From positions 1 through 12,503 of the forward strand of contig JACDBD010000168.1 in assembly GCA_013695115.1 (NCBI GenBank): 12,503 bases of DNA. The letters are read 5' to 3'. Below are positions 1-7,552 of the stretch, piece after piece. Both the position numbers and the translations under genes were made by a program. Position 1 is the stretch's first letter. Each line of letters begins with the position of its first letter. This DNA comes from Actinomycetota bacterium. GTDB lineage: Bacteria; Actinomycetota; Acidimicrobiia; IMCC26256; JACDBD01. The notes under the pieces were generated by a model, which saw nothing but the letters and a program-made list of their open reading frames with translations, made no database searches and was not told the DNA's origin.

Positions 1-336
1 CGCAGCAAGCTCGCCCCCCGCCTCTCGCCCAACAAGACCTGGGAAGGTCTCTTCGCGGGCATGGGCGCCTCGCTGGTGCTCGGGGGGGTGGTGAGCGAGG
101 TCTTGGGCCTCGCGCCGTGGGACGGCAAGCTCTCGTACGGCCTCGCCCTCGGCGCGGTGGTGGCGATCATGGCGCCCATCGGCGATCTGTGCGAGTCGAT
201 GATCAAACGCGACCTCGGGGTGAAGGACCTCGGCACCGTCCTGCCCGGCCACGGCGGCATCCTCGATCGGTTCGACGCCATCCTCTTCTGCCTGCCCGCC
301 GTCTTCTACCTGGTCCTCCAGCTCGACATCGGGTGA
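1..336 (+). CDS. cdsA: Phosphatidate cytidylyltransferase (CDP-diacylglycerol synthase), 3' part
   Basis: This is the C-terminal 111 codons of an integral membrane enzyme that makes CDP-diacylglycerol from phosphatidate and CTP, the precursor of bacterial phospholipids. The reading frame is open from base 1, so the 5' end lies outside the window. The visible part begins with the conserved stretch SPNKTWEG. It has a hydrophobic helix at about bases 61-180 and then the CdsA family signature: S-x-x-K-R (bases 196-210), K-D-x-G, PGHGG and DRFD (to about base 276). A last hydrophobic segment ends the protein. All signature residues are present, so the gene looks intact. Its TGA overlaps the GTG of dxr by four bases, which implies translational coupling. 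Identification is very secure from the signature. Confidence 0.96.
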   Translation, partial: RSKLAPRLSPNKTWEGLFAGMGASLVLGGVVSEVLGLAPWDGKLSYGLALGAVVAIMAPIGDLCESMIKRDLGVKDLGTVLPGHGGILDRFDAILFCLPAVFYLVLQLDIG

Positions 337-1457
337 GCGCCGGCGTCACGACGAACGTCGTTCTGCTCGGCTCGACCGGCTCGATCGGCACCCAGGCCCT
401 CGACGTCATTCGCGACCATCGCGAGCGGTACCGCGTCGTCGCGCTCGCGGCCGGCCGCAACACCGAGCTGCTCGCCCGGCAGGCGGCGGAGTTCGACGTC
501 CCCGACGATCTCGCCCGCAGCTGTGTCGACGATCCGGGCGCCCTGGCCGACCTCGCCGCCCACTCCGACGCCCAGGTCGTCCTCAACGCGGTCGTGGGCT
601 TAGCCGGCCTGCCCGCCACCCAGGCCGCGCTCGGCCACGGCAAGCGGCTCGCGCTCGCCAACAAGGAGAGCCTCATCGCCGGCGGACCGGTGGTCGCCCG
701 CGCCCGCCAGGACGGCGGGGGCGAGCTCGTGCCCGTCGACTCCGAGCACTCGGCGGTGTACCAGGCGCTGCGTGCCGGGAAGCGCGACGAGGTTCGCCGC
801 GTGCTCCTCACGGCCAGCGGCGGCCCGTTCCGGGGCCGGTCCGGCGGCGAGCTGGCCCGCGTGACCGTCGCCGACGCCCTCGCCCACCCGACGTGGAACA
901 TGGGCGCCAAGATCACGATCGACTCGTCGACACTCATGAACAAGGGCCTCGAGGTGATCGAAGCCCACGAGCTGTTCGGCTTCGATTTCGACCGCATCGA
1001 CGTGATCGTGCACCCGCAGTCGATCGTGCACGGCATGGTGGAGTTCACCGACGGTGCGACCATGGCGCAGCTCTCGCTGCCCGACATGCGCCTGCCGATC
1101 GGCCTCGCCCTCGGCGCCCCGGACCGTCTCGACGAGGCCTTCGGGCCCATCGACTGGTCCCGCCTCGGCCGTCTCGACTTCGAGCAGCCCGATCTCGACG
1201 CCTTTCCCTGCCTCCGGCTCGCCTACGACGCAGGTAGAGCCGGCGGTGCCGCCCCTGCCATCCTCAACGGCGCCAACGAGGTAGCGGTGGCTGCGTTCCT
1301 CGACGGGCGGATCCCCTGGCTGGGAATCGCCGACGTGGTCGCCGACGCGCTCCAGGCGGGATCCGGGAACGTCGATGCCGTCGAAGACGTTCTGGAAGCT
1401 GACCGGGTCGCGCGCGAGCGCGCCCAGGCCGCCGTCGAGAAGCGAGCTGCTGCGTGA
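333..1457 (+). CDS. dxr: 1-deoxy-D-xylulose 5-phosphate reductoisomerase
   Basis: This cytosolic enzyme converts DXP to 2-C-methyl-D-erythritol 4-phosphate with NADPH and a divalent metal, the first committed step of the MEP isoprenoid pathway. The protein has 374 residues. It shows the NADPH-binding GSTGSIG loop (residues 13-19), ALANKES (107-113), the metal ligands in PVDSEHS (D136, E138) and NKGLEVIE (E207), LTASGGPF (159-166), HPQSIVHGMVEF (227-238) and the C-terminal NGANE (312-316). The GTG at 333 is chosen because it sits just before the Rossmann fold and overlaps the cdsA stop as GTGA. The open frame extends upstream to 117, but that stretch lies inside cdsA and looks nothing like the family. 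One oddity is that residues about 52-80 are roughly nine residues shorter than in the M. tuberculosis enzyme. The overall length is otherwise normal for the family (about 370-410). Confidence 0.97.
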   Translation: MSAGVTTNVVLLGSTGSIGTQALDVIRDHRERYRVVALAAGRNTELLARQAAEFDVPDDLARSCVDDPGALADLAAHSDAQVVLNAVVGLAGLPATQAALGHGKRLALANKESLIAGGPVVARARQDGGGELVPVDSEHSAVYQALRAGKRDEVRRVLLTASGGPFRGRSGGELARVTVADALAHPTWNMGAKITIDSSTLMNKGLEVIEAHELFGFDFDRIDVIVHPQSIVHGMVEFTDGATMAQLSLPDMRLPIGLALGAPDRLDEAFGPIDWSRLGRLDFEQPDLDAFPCLRLAYDAGRAGGAAPAILNGANEVAVAAFLDGRIPWLGIADVVADALQAGSGNVDAVEDVLEADRVARERAQAAVEKRAAA

Positions 1458-2686
1458 AGGACCCCCTGGAAGAGACCACCGAGGGCGCTGACCGTCAGGG
1501 GACGGTCGGCCTCGCGGTCGTCGTCATCGCGGCTCTGCTCTTTCTGACGTTCCGATACCCGTGGGTGATGGGGATCATCGCCGGCCTCGTCCTCCTCATC
1601 ATGCTGCACGAGGCCGGGCACTTCATCGTCGCCCGCCGGGCCGGTATGAAGGCGACCGAGTTCTTCCTCGGATTCGGGCCCCGCATCTGGTCGTTCAAGC
1701 GCGGCGACACCGAGTACGGGGTCAAGGCCATCCCTGCCGGTGGTTACGTCCGCATCATCGGGATGAACAACCTCGAGGAGGTTGACCCCGCCGATGAGCT
1801 GCGCACCTACCGGCACGGCACCTTCGGCCGGCGGATGGCGGTGGTGCTCGCCGGCGTGACGGTGAACTTCATGCTCGCGCTGCTCCTGTTCTTTGTTGCT
1901 TTCGCGGCTCGCGGCGTTCCTGACGGTCCGAGCACCACCATCGACGAGGTGGTCGCAGGGACGCCGGCGGCTCGGGGCGGGCTCGAGTCGGGCGATCGCA
2001 TCGTTGCCATCGACGGCCATCCGGTCGACGAATGGGACGACGTGCCCGAGGCGATCGAGACTCGTGCCGGCGAGCGCACCGAATTCGTCATCGAGCGGGA
2101 GGGACGTCAGCAGACGCTCACCATCACCCCTCGAGAGCGCAGCGCCACCGACAACAGCGGCTTTGTCGGCGTCGCGCCGAAGAACGCTTTTCGGTCGCTC
2201 GGCATTGTGGGAGCGGCCCGCGAGTCGGTCGAGATGATCGGGCGTGGGACGGCGGGAACCGTCGACGGGCTCGTCGACTTCTTCTCCGCCTCCGGCCTCT
2301 CGCGGTTCTCCGACGACATCACCGAATCGACCCCGAGCGGCGGAGGTAGCGGCGGCGGCGGTGCAACCGTCGACCGACCCGTCGGGATCATCGGCATCGT
2401 CGATATCGGGGGCGAGTTGGCCGACGGCAACGTGTGGGTCCTGCTCGAGCTGCTGGCCGTTCTCAACCTTGTCGTTGGCCTCTTCAATCTGATCCCGCTG
2501 CCACCGTTCGACGGTGGGCACGCCGCGGTCGCGTGCTACGAGCAGATCGCCTCCAAGGTGCGGGGTCGAACGGTCCGGGTCGACTATCGCAAGCTCATGC
2601 CGGTGACGGCGGTGGTCTTGATGGTGTTCCTCACGCTCGGCTTGTCGATCATGTATCTCGACATCCGACACGCCATCGGCGGATAG
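1454..2686 (+). CDS. rip1: Site-2 protease family zinc metalloprotease (Rip1/RseP type)
   Basis: This is an intramembrane zinc protease of the M50 family. Relatives cut membrane-bound anti-sigma factors during regulated intramembrane proteolysis. The protein has 410 residues. A membrane segment lies at about 18-33. The second, at about 37-52, runs into the active site HEAGH (52-56). A membrane segment follows at about 128-151, then one extracytoplasmic PDZ domain (about 160-226), and then NLIPLPPFDGGH (345-356), whose Asp353 is the third zinc ligand. A last membrane segment lies at about 383-402. A glycine-serine linker (295-303) precedes the second catalytic helix. The GTG at 1454 overlaps the dxr stop as GTGA. 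The position between dxr and ispG matches M. tuberculosis rip1 (Rv2869c). The family is secure. The substrate here cannot be told, because no sigma or anti-sigma gene is in the window. Confidence 0.93.
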   Translation: MKDPLEETTEGADRQGTVGLAVVVIAALLFLTFRYPWVMGIIAGLVLLIMLHEAGHFIVARRAGMKATEFFLGFGPRIWSFKRGDTEYGVKAIPAGGYVRIIGMNNLEEVDPADELRTYRHGTFGRRMAVVLAGVTVNFMLALLLFFVAFAARGVPDGPSTTIDEVVAGTPAARGGLESGDRIVAIDGHPVDEWDDVPEAIETRAGERTEFVIEREGRQQTLTITPRERSATDNSGFVGVAPKNAFRSLGIVGAARESVEMIGRGTAGTVDGLVDFFSASGLSRFSDDITESTPSGGGSGGGGATVDRPVGIIGIVDIGGELADGNVWVLLELLAVLNLVVGLFNLIPLPPFDGGHAAVACYEQIASKVRGRTVRVDYRKLMPVTAVVLMVFLTLGLSIMYLDIRHAIGG

Positions 2687-2690
2687 ACGC

Positions 2691-3896
2691 GTGCACGAAC
2701 GACGGAAGACCCGCCAGATTCAGGTCGGACCGGTCGCGGTCGGTGGCGACGCGCCCGTCTCGGTCCAGTCGATGACGACCACCAAGACCGCCGACGTCGA
2801 AGGCACGCTCGCCCAGATCTATGCCCTCGCCGGCGCCGGGGCCGACATCGTGCGCTGCACCTGCAACGAGGAGGAAGCGGCCGAGGGCCTGGCCCAGATC
2901 GTCCCCCGTTCGCCGGTGCCGCTGGTGGCCGACATCCACTTCCAGTACAAGCTCGCCCTCGCCGCCATCGAGGCGGGGGTGCAGGCGCTGCGCCTGAACC
3001 CGGGCAATATCCGCAAGCCCGAGCAGATCAGGACCGTCGCCCGCGAGGCCAAGGACCGGAGCCTGCCGATCCGCATCGGGGTGAACGCCGGCAGCCTCGA
3101 TCCCGACATTGCCGAGCGTCACGGCGGCGCCACTCCCGAGGCGTTGGTGGCGTCGGCCCAGCGCGAGCTCGCTTACTTCGCCGACGTCGACTTTGAAGAC
3201 GTGAAGATTTCGGTGAAGGCCTCGAATGTGCCGGTGATGATCGACGCCTACCGGCTCCTCTCCGAGACCGTCGACTACCCGCTCCACCTCGGTGTCACTG
3301 AGGCGGGACCGCCGCCGGCCGGGCTGGTGAAATCGACCGCCGGGATCGGAACGCTCCTGGCCGAGGGCATCGGCGACACCATCCGCTTCTCGCTCACCGC
3401 CGACCCGGTCGAAGAGGCCCGCGCCGGCCGCCAGCTGCTCGAGGCCCTCGGGCTGCGCGAGCGCAAGGGACTCGACCTGATCGCGTGCCCATCGTGCGGA
3501 CGGGCCGAGGTCGACGTGATCCGCGTGGCCAAGGACGCCCAGGCCGCGCTGGAGGACCGCAAGATCCCGCTCCAGGTCGCGGTGATGGGCTGCGTGGTGA
3601 ACGGGCCGGGCGAGGCCCGCGACGCCGACCTCGGCATCGCCGCCGGCCGCGGGAAGGGCCATCTGTTCGTGAAGGGCAAGGTCGTACGGGTGGTGCCCGA
3701 AGCCGAGATGGTCGATGCATTGGTCGCGGAAGCCGAGCGGATAATGGAGGAGGGCGTCGAGGCCGTGCTGGCGTCGGCCGACGCCGGTGCCGAAGCCGAG
3801 GCCGAGGCCACCCGCGACGAGCTCCTCCAGATCCAGGGCACCGACGCCAACGACGACGCCGGGAAGATCGAGCGCATCCGCGAGGTCGCCGAGTAG
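2691..3896 (+). CDS. ispG: 4-hydroxy-3-methylbut-2-en-1-yl diphosphate synthase
   Basis: IspG (GcpE) is a [4Fe-4S] enzyme that reductively converts MEcPP to HMBPP, the penultimate step of the MEP pathway started by Dxr upstream. The protein has 401 residues. The N-terminal TIM-barrel part shows PVSVQSMTT (22-30), ADIHFQYKLAL (80-90), RLNPGNI (101-107) and GVTEAG (201-206). The cluster-binding part has Cys266 and Cys269 in ACPSCGR and Cys301 in GCVVNGPGEA, with Glu308 as the fourth ligand. The GTG at 2691 lies 4 bases after the protease stop and gives a family-like N-terminus. The protein is longer than the E. coli enzyme (372) because of an acidic, Ala/Glu-rich C-terminal tail from about residue 355. 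Function is secure. The role of the tail is unknown. Confidence 0.97.
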   Translation: MHERRKTRQIQVGPVAVGGDAPVSVQSMTTTKTADVEGTLAQIYALAGAGADIVRCTCNEEEAAEGLAQIVPRSPVPLVADIHFQYKLALAAIEAGVQALRLNPGNIRKPEQIRTVAREAKDRSLPIRIGVNAGSLDPDIAERHGGATPEALVASAQRELAYFADVDFEDVKISVKASNVPVMIDAYRLLSETVDYPLHLGVTEAGPPPAGLVKSTAGIGTLLAEGIGDTIRFSLTADPVEEARAGRQLLEALGLRERKGLDLIACPSCGRAEVDVIRVAKDAQAALEDRKIPLQVAVMGCVVNGPGEARDADLGIAAGRGKGHLFVKGKVVRVVPEAEMVDALVAEAERIMEEGVEAVLASADAGAEAEAEATRDELLQIQGTDANDDAGKIERIREVAE

Positions 3897-3917
3897 GCCC
3901 GGTTCGAAGGTGCTGGT

Positions 3918-3938
3918 GACGCGCGCGCCGGTCGCGTC
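3918..3938. terminator. Possible bidirectional terminator-like hairpin after ispG
   Basis: The arms GACGCG (3918-3923) and CGCGTC (3933-3938) are perfect inverted repeats around a 9-base loop. They sit 21 bases past the ispG stop, where the + strand operon meets the convergent - strand genes. There is no T-run on either side, so this is at best a weak intrinsic terminator. The assignment rests on position and symmetry only. Confidence 0.3.
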
Positions 3939-4021
3939 TAGGGCAGGTACTGCACCCCATCGACCTCGAGGTCCTCGACGATCGCCTTGACGGCCACCCG
4001 CGAGGCGCTGGCGGAGATCAC
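3938..4021 (-). CDS. Small reading frame or gene remnant downstream of the methyltransferase
   Basis: A GTG-started frame of 27 codons begins 4 bases after the methyltransferase stop and ends in TAG at 3938. It reads VISASASRVAVKAIVEDL and ends in a short acidic, aromatic tail finishing QYLP. All codons but one end in G or C, like the real genes around it, and the composition looks like a protein helix and tail. A TGA lies in frame seven codons upstream of the GTG, so it cannot be much longer as it stands. It could be a small protein translationally coupled to the methyltransferase, or the 3' remnant of a deleted gene. I do not recognise it. Confidence 0.35.
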   Translation of the reverse strand: MISASASRVAVKAIVEDLEVDGVQYLP

Positions 4022-4025
4022 GGCC

Positions 4026-4778
4026 TTATCTGTCGGCGATCACGAGGCGGTATCCGACATCGAGCTCGTCGAGATCGAGGAGCTCGGCGTTGCGCTCGTG
4101 CCACGCGCCGGAGCGAAGGTCAGCCTCCAACCGCTTCACGGCCCGTCCGGCGATGCCGTCAGTCATCAGGGCCAGGCCCGAGATCGAGGCTCGGACCTCG
4201 GGATCGAGGTAGGCCTCGGGACGGCGCCAGTACGCGCCCCCGAACCCGTCGGTGCAGTCATGAGGGACGGGTACGGGCTCGATCCGAGTCGGTTCCATGA
4301 GCGCGCGGGCGGTATCGAGCGTGGCGACACTGCGTTCCCACTCGGACATCTCGGGCACGTAGTCGCGGACGAACCAGAAGTTCGAGGCGTAGAACTCGAC
4401 GTCCCAGGTCAGCACGACCTGGCGTCGCGAGACCCGAGCTAGCTCGGCGAGGCCACCCTTCGGGTCGGACCAGTGCTGGAGTGAGAGCAGCGCGATGGCG
4501 GCGTCGAACGCGGCGGTGGCGAACGGCAGGGCCTCCGCAACGCCGCGGACGACGGGTGCCGACCCGCGGGGGCGCTGGCGGATCATCACCTCCGACGGGT
4601 CGACCCCGACCCAGCTGCGGTCGGGGAGCTCGTAGGAGCCGGTCCCGGCGCCGACGTTGAGCACGGTGCGGGCGTCGCCGAGCGCGGCGGCGATGTGGGC
4701 GGCGATACGCGGGTCGGGGCGGCGGCGGTCGGCGTAGCCCACGCCGATGCGGTCGTAGACCGGTTCCGTGTTGGTCAC
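4026..4778 (-). CDS. Class I SAM-dependent methyltransferase downstream of gatD
   Basis: This is a soluble 250-residue protein with a Rossmann-like SAM-binding fold of the Methyltransf_11 type. Motif I is TVLNVGAGTGSYE (38-50), the acidic end of strand 2 is GVDPS (58-62), and AEALPFATAAFDAAIALLSLQHW (81-103) covers the usual motifs II-III. The C-terminal half is variable and probably sets the substrate, which cannot be predicted. The open frame runs upstream to 5243, but that part overlaps gatD and is unlike any methyltransferase. The GTG at 4778 overlaps the gatD TGA as GTGA and gives a normal N-terminus ahead of motif I. Being last in the murT-gatD transcript, it is probably co-translated with them. 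Whether it acts on cell-wall precursors is unknown. Confidence 0.85.
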   Translation of the reverse strand: MTNTEPVYDRIGVGYADRRRPDPRIAAHIAAALGDARTVLNVGAGTGSYELPDRSWVGVDPSEVMIRQRPRGSAPVVRGVAEALPFATAAFDAAIALLSLQHWSDPKGGLAELARVSRRQVVLTWDVEFYASNFWFVRDYVPEMSEWERSVATLDTARALMEPTRIEPVPVPHDCTDGFGGAYWRRPEAYLDPEVRASISGLALMTDGIAGRAVKRLEADLRSGAWHERNAELLDLDELDVGYRLVIADR

Positions 4779-5524
4779 CCGCGCCCCAGCCTCCGGTCCT
4801 GCCACCACTTGCGCAGACCGGCCGCCGACCCCGCGTCCAACTGCTGCGCCCGCAGCTTCTCCTCGAGCGCGGAGTCGAGGGGCGCGAGGTCGCCGAGCAC
4901 CCACGAGAGCAGGCGGTCGGCCAGGGCGGGGTTGCGGGGAAGCACTGGGCCATGAAGATACGTGCCCACGAGCCGGTCTCGTAGGACCCCGTCGGACCCG
5001 TCGCCGTTGCCGCCACCCGTCAGCACCCGCCCCAGCGGGCGCTCGCCCGCCCCGAGGGTCGTACGCCCGCCATGGTTCTCGAAGCCGGTCAGGATCGGGA
5101 GCCCCTCGGCGGGCTCGACCACGATCTCGCCGATGAGGCGGGGGGAACCGGCCCGGGTCACCGCGTCGACGAGACCGAGGCCGTCGATGGACTCGCCGTC
5201 GCCGGTGTCGTAGCGGTGGCCGATGAGCTGGAACCCGGCACACACCGCCAGCACGGCGGCGCCGTTGTCGCGGGCGCGCCCGATGCCGGCCGCCGAGGCG
5301 CGCATGCCCGCCGCCGCCATTGACTGGGGGTCGTCCTCGCCGCCGCCGAAGAGGTAGACGTCGAGCGAGTCGGGGATCGGCTCGCTCGCGGGCACCTCGA
5401 CCAGCTCGGCGTCGTGACCGCGCCAGCGAGCCCGCTGGACGAGCACGACCGCGTTGCCGCGATCACCGTAGGTCCCGAGCAGCTCGGGGTAGATCAGGCC
5501 GACTCGCAGCGTGGAATCGCTCAT
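4775..5524 (-). CDS. gatD: Lipid II isoglutaminyl synthase, glutaminase subunit GatD
   Basis: GatD is a class I glutamine amidotransferase of the CobB/CobQ-like group. It releases ammonia from glutamine and passes it to MurT, which amidates the D-glutamate of lipid II at the cytoplasmic face of the membrane. The protein has 249 residues. The N-terminus VGLIYPELLGTYGDRGN (8-24) is typical, followed by YLFGGGEDDPQ (57-67), the nucleophile Cys95 in AVCAGFQLIG, FENHGGRT (148-155) and the catalytic His191 in GTYLHGPVLPRNP. The ATG at 5524 is chosen over the upstream in-frame start at 5587, because that start lies inside murT. It also has GGGA close by, in the 7-base gap after the murT stop. It overlaps the following methyltransferase by four bases. 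The assignment is firm from motifs and from the murT partner. Confidence 0.95.
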   Translation of the reverse strand: MSDSTLRVGLIYPELLGTYGDRGNAVVLVQRARWRGHDAELVEVPASEPIPDSLDVYLFGGGEDDPQSMAAAGMRASAAGIGRARDNGAAVLAVCAGFQLIGHRYDTGDGESIDGLGLVDAVTRAGSPRLIGEIVVEPAEGLPILTGFENHGGRTTLGAGERPLGRVLTGGGNGDGSDGVLRDRLVGTYLHGPVLPRNPALADRLLSWVLGDLAPLDSALEEKLRAQQLDAGSAAGLRKWWQDRRLGRG

Positions 5525-5531
5525 CGTTCCC

Positions 5532-6761
5532 TCACCCGTATCGGCGGTACAGGGCCGAGAACTGGGTGTACGACGCGAGGACCGCAACCTCGTCGCCTTC
5601 GAGCCGGGCGGCGGCCTTGACGGGATCGCGCTCGACGAGATGCTCGACCTCGGCGTAGCGGAGCCGGACGGCGACGTCGAGGACGCGCTCGCCCGCGGCG
5701 GCGACGGGGTGACCGCGCAACAGCTCGTAGGGGACGTCCCAGAGCCACGACGGGTCCTTGCCGTCGGCGACGCGCGCGTTCACCGCGATCACGACCGCAC
5801 CCGACCGGGATGCGACGTGGTGAAGCACTTCGCTCCAACCGGCCGGGTTCTTGGCCAGGAAGATGTGGAGGGGGCGGCCGTCGTCGAGCGCGACCGTCCG
5901 GTAGCGGCCGGCGACGGTCGAGATCTGTGCTGCTGCCGCGGCCGCGTCGCGTGCCGGGACACCGAAGTGGGTCGTGGCTGCGGTGATCGCGAGGACGGCG
6001 TTCGCCCGGTTCCAGCGGCCGGGGAGCGCGAGGTCGAGCGGGACGCGCTCGCCGTCGAGCACCAGGTTCCCGTCGGCGTCGAGGCGGTGCGGCGTCGACG
6101 GCTGGGTGAAGCCGCACCGGGTGCAGTCGAACCCGTGGTCCGACCAGCGCAGCAACGCGCCACAGCTCGGGCAGGTGGCGGCGTCGTTGCGCCAGCCGGC
6201 GCCGAGCTCGACCCAGGTGGTCTTGGCCGGGGTAGCGGCCCACACGACGTGAGGGTCGGACGAGTTGGCGACGATCCGCAGGTCGGGGTGAGCCTCGGCC
6301 ACCTTGCGCCAGCTGTCTCCGACCGCGTGGACTTCGCCGTAACGGTCGAGCTGGTCGCGACTGAGGTTGCCGAGTACGAGCAGCTCCGCGTTGAGCGGAT
6401 CGACGACACGGGGAACCACCCGCTCGTCGACTTCGAGCACGGCGGCGCCGGGTCCGTCGGCGCTCGCAAGGGTGGGCGCGATGCCGGAGGTGAGGTTGGC
6501 GCCGGTCGAGTTGCTGATCACCGGCTGGCCCGCGGCCTCGAGCGCGGCCGCGAGCAGACGGGTCGTCGTCGTCTTACCGTTGGTCGCCGAGACGAGCGCG
6601 ACCCGTTGGCCCTGCGCCAGCTCGCCGAGCGCGTCGGGCGCCAGCGCGTTCAATACCCGGCCGCTGATCGTCGCCCCCGCACCTCGACCGGTAACTCGCG
6701 AGGCCCATCCGGCGAGCTTCCCGGCCGCGACCGCGAGGCGTGTCCGCGCCGAGACCGTCAC
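5532..6761 (-). CDS. murT: Lipid II isoglutaminyl synthase, Mur-ligase-like subunit MurT
   Basis: MurT is the ATP-using partner of GatD and converts D-Glu to D-isoglutamine in the peptidoglycan stem peptide, a change important for cross-linking in many Gram-positive bacteria. The protein has 409 residues. It has the Mur-ligase P-loop ATNGKTTTT (59-67), the central-domain segment LEVDE (109-113), and a four-cysteine zinc ribbon inserted in the middle domain (CPSC 197-200 and CTRC 213-216). The C-terminal DUF1727 region contains DPSWLWD (336-342), whose Asp is part of the GatD/MurT active site. The GTG at 6761 overlaps the upstream methyltransferase stop as GTGA, the arrangement used repeatedly in this window. 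A GTG at 6773 is in frame and would add four residues. Confidence 0.95.
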   Translation of the reverse strand: MTVSARTRLAVAAGKLAGWASRVTGRGAGATISGRVLNALAPDALGELAQGQRVALVSATNGKTTTTRLLAAALEAAGQPVISNSTGANLTSGIAPTLASADGPGAAVLEVDERVVPRVVDPLNAELLVLGNLSRDQLDRYGEVHAVGDSWRKVAEAHPDLRIVANSSDPHVVWAATPAKTTWVELGAGWRNDAATCPSCGALLRWSDHGFDCTRCGFTQPSTPHRLDADGNLVLDGERVPLDLALPGRWNRANAVLAITAATTHFGVPARDAAAAAAQISTVAGRYRTVALDDGRPLHIFLAKNPAGWSEVLHHVASRSGAVVIAVNARVADGKDPSWLWDVPYELLRGHPVAAAGERVLDVAVRLRYAEVEHLVERDPVKAAARLEGDEVAVLASYTQFSALYRRYG

Positions 6762-7525
6762 GTGCGCTCGCACCAGTAGGCGTCGAGCCGGTACGGGATG
6801 GCGAGCTCCGTCCGCCCCTGGGTGTCGGGATGGGTGGTGAGCACCGCGCGCACCTCGGCCAGCACCGCATCACGGCGCCCCTCCGAGAGCACGGCGACGT
6901 GGCTGACGCCGCGGAACCGGTCGACGACCAGCTCGGGGGTCAGCGACTGCGCGTGGCGGAAGGTGGCGTCGTGCATGGGGCCGAAGCCGGGCCGGTCGCC
7001 CAGCGCGGCGTCGCGCCACTGCTCGTGGTCCCGCCACGGGGCCCGCTTCTCGACCCCGTCCATGATCGACCACAGGAGGTCGACCCAGTCGACCGAGCGG
7101 TCGCGGGCGTTCCAGATGATGCCGACGCGTCCACCCGGTCGGAGGACACGCGCAAACTCCGCGAACGCAGCCTCGGCGTCGAACCAGTGGAACGCCTGGG
7201 CGACCGTCAGCGCGTCGAGGGTGCCGCGGGCGATCGGGATGGCCTCGGCCGATCCGCCGACGACGGGGACCTCCGGCAGGACCGCCCGCAGGGCATCCCG
7301 CATCCCGGCGACCGGCTCCACCGCGATGACGTCGGCGCCGGTCGGTGTCAGGAGGCGGGTGAGCTTGCCGGTCCCGGCGGCGAGGTCGATGACGGTGGCG
7401 TCGGGCGTGATGCGCAGCGCGTCGACGAGCCAGGCGACGGCCTCGGGCGGGTACGACGGCCGCGACCGCTCGTACGTCTCGGCCTCGGTCCCGAAACCCT
7501 GCTGCGCGACCTCGTGGACAGTCAC
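6758..7525 (-). CDS. Class I SAM-dependent methyltransferase upstream of murT
   Basis: This is a soluble protein of 255 residues with the Methyltransf_11 pattern. FGTEAETYERSRPSYPPEAV (11-30) is the N-terminal stretch seen in many actinobacterial methyltransferases. Motif I is ATVIDLAAGTGKLT (43-56), followed by IAVEP (67-71), GSAEAIPIARGTLDALTVAQ (91-110) and FARVLRPGGRVGIIWN (124-139). The substrate is unknown. The start is GTG at 7525. No strong ribosome site precedes it. Its stop overlaps the murT GTG. It heads the murT-gatD block, separated from cysH by 73 bases that hold strong hairpins. It is not closely similar to the second methyltransferase of the block beyond the SAM fold, judged by eye. 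Confidence 0.87.
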   Translation of the reverse strand: MTVHEVAQQGFGTEAETYERSRPSYPPEAVAWLVDALRITPDATVIDLAAGTGKLTRLLTPTGADVIAVEPVAGMRDALRAVLPEVPVVGGSAEAIPIARGTLDALTVAQAFHWFDAEAAFAEFARVLRPGGRVGIIWNARDRSVDWVDLLWSIMDGVEKRAPWRDHEQWRDAALGDRPGFGPMHDATFRHAQSLTPELVVDRFRGVSHVAVLSEGRRDAVLAEVRAVLTTHPDTQGRTELAIPYRLDAYWCERT

Positions 7526-7552
7526 GGGCTCATTCTGGCCGAACTGGTGTCG

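Noticed and set aside
1223..2671. 482-codon - strand frame opposite dxr and the protease
   Set aside because: It covers two firmly identified genes on the other strand. Its His/Asp/Arg-rich composition is typical of antisense frames.
3900..3907. GGTTCGAA resembling a tRNA T-loop
   Set aside because: The flanking bases do not form the T-stem, and no acceptor or anticodon arm can be built around it.
3962..3973. 12-bp perfect palindrome GACCTCGAGGTC
   Set aside because: It falls within the small coding-like frame (Asp-Leu-Glu codons), and such GC-rich palindromes are expected by chance here.
4779..5243. N-terminal extension of the gatD-distal methyltransferase
   Set aside because: It overlaps gatD completely in another frame and has no methyltransferase character.
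5511..6779. 422-codon open frame on the + strand opposite murT
   Set aside because: It is the antisense shadow of a clearly identified murT. High GC content gives long stop-free frames, and its sequence has no recognisable domain.
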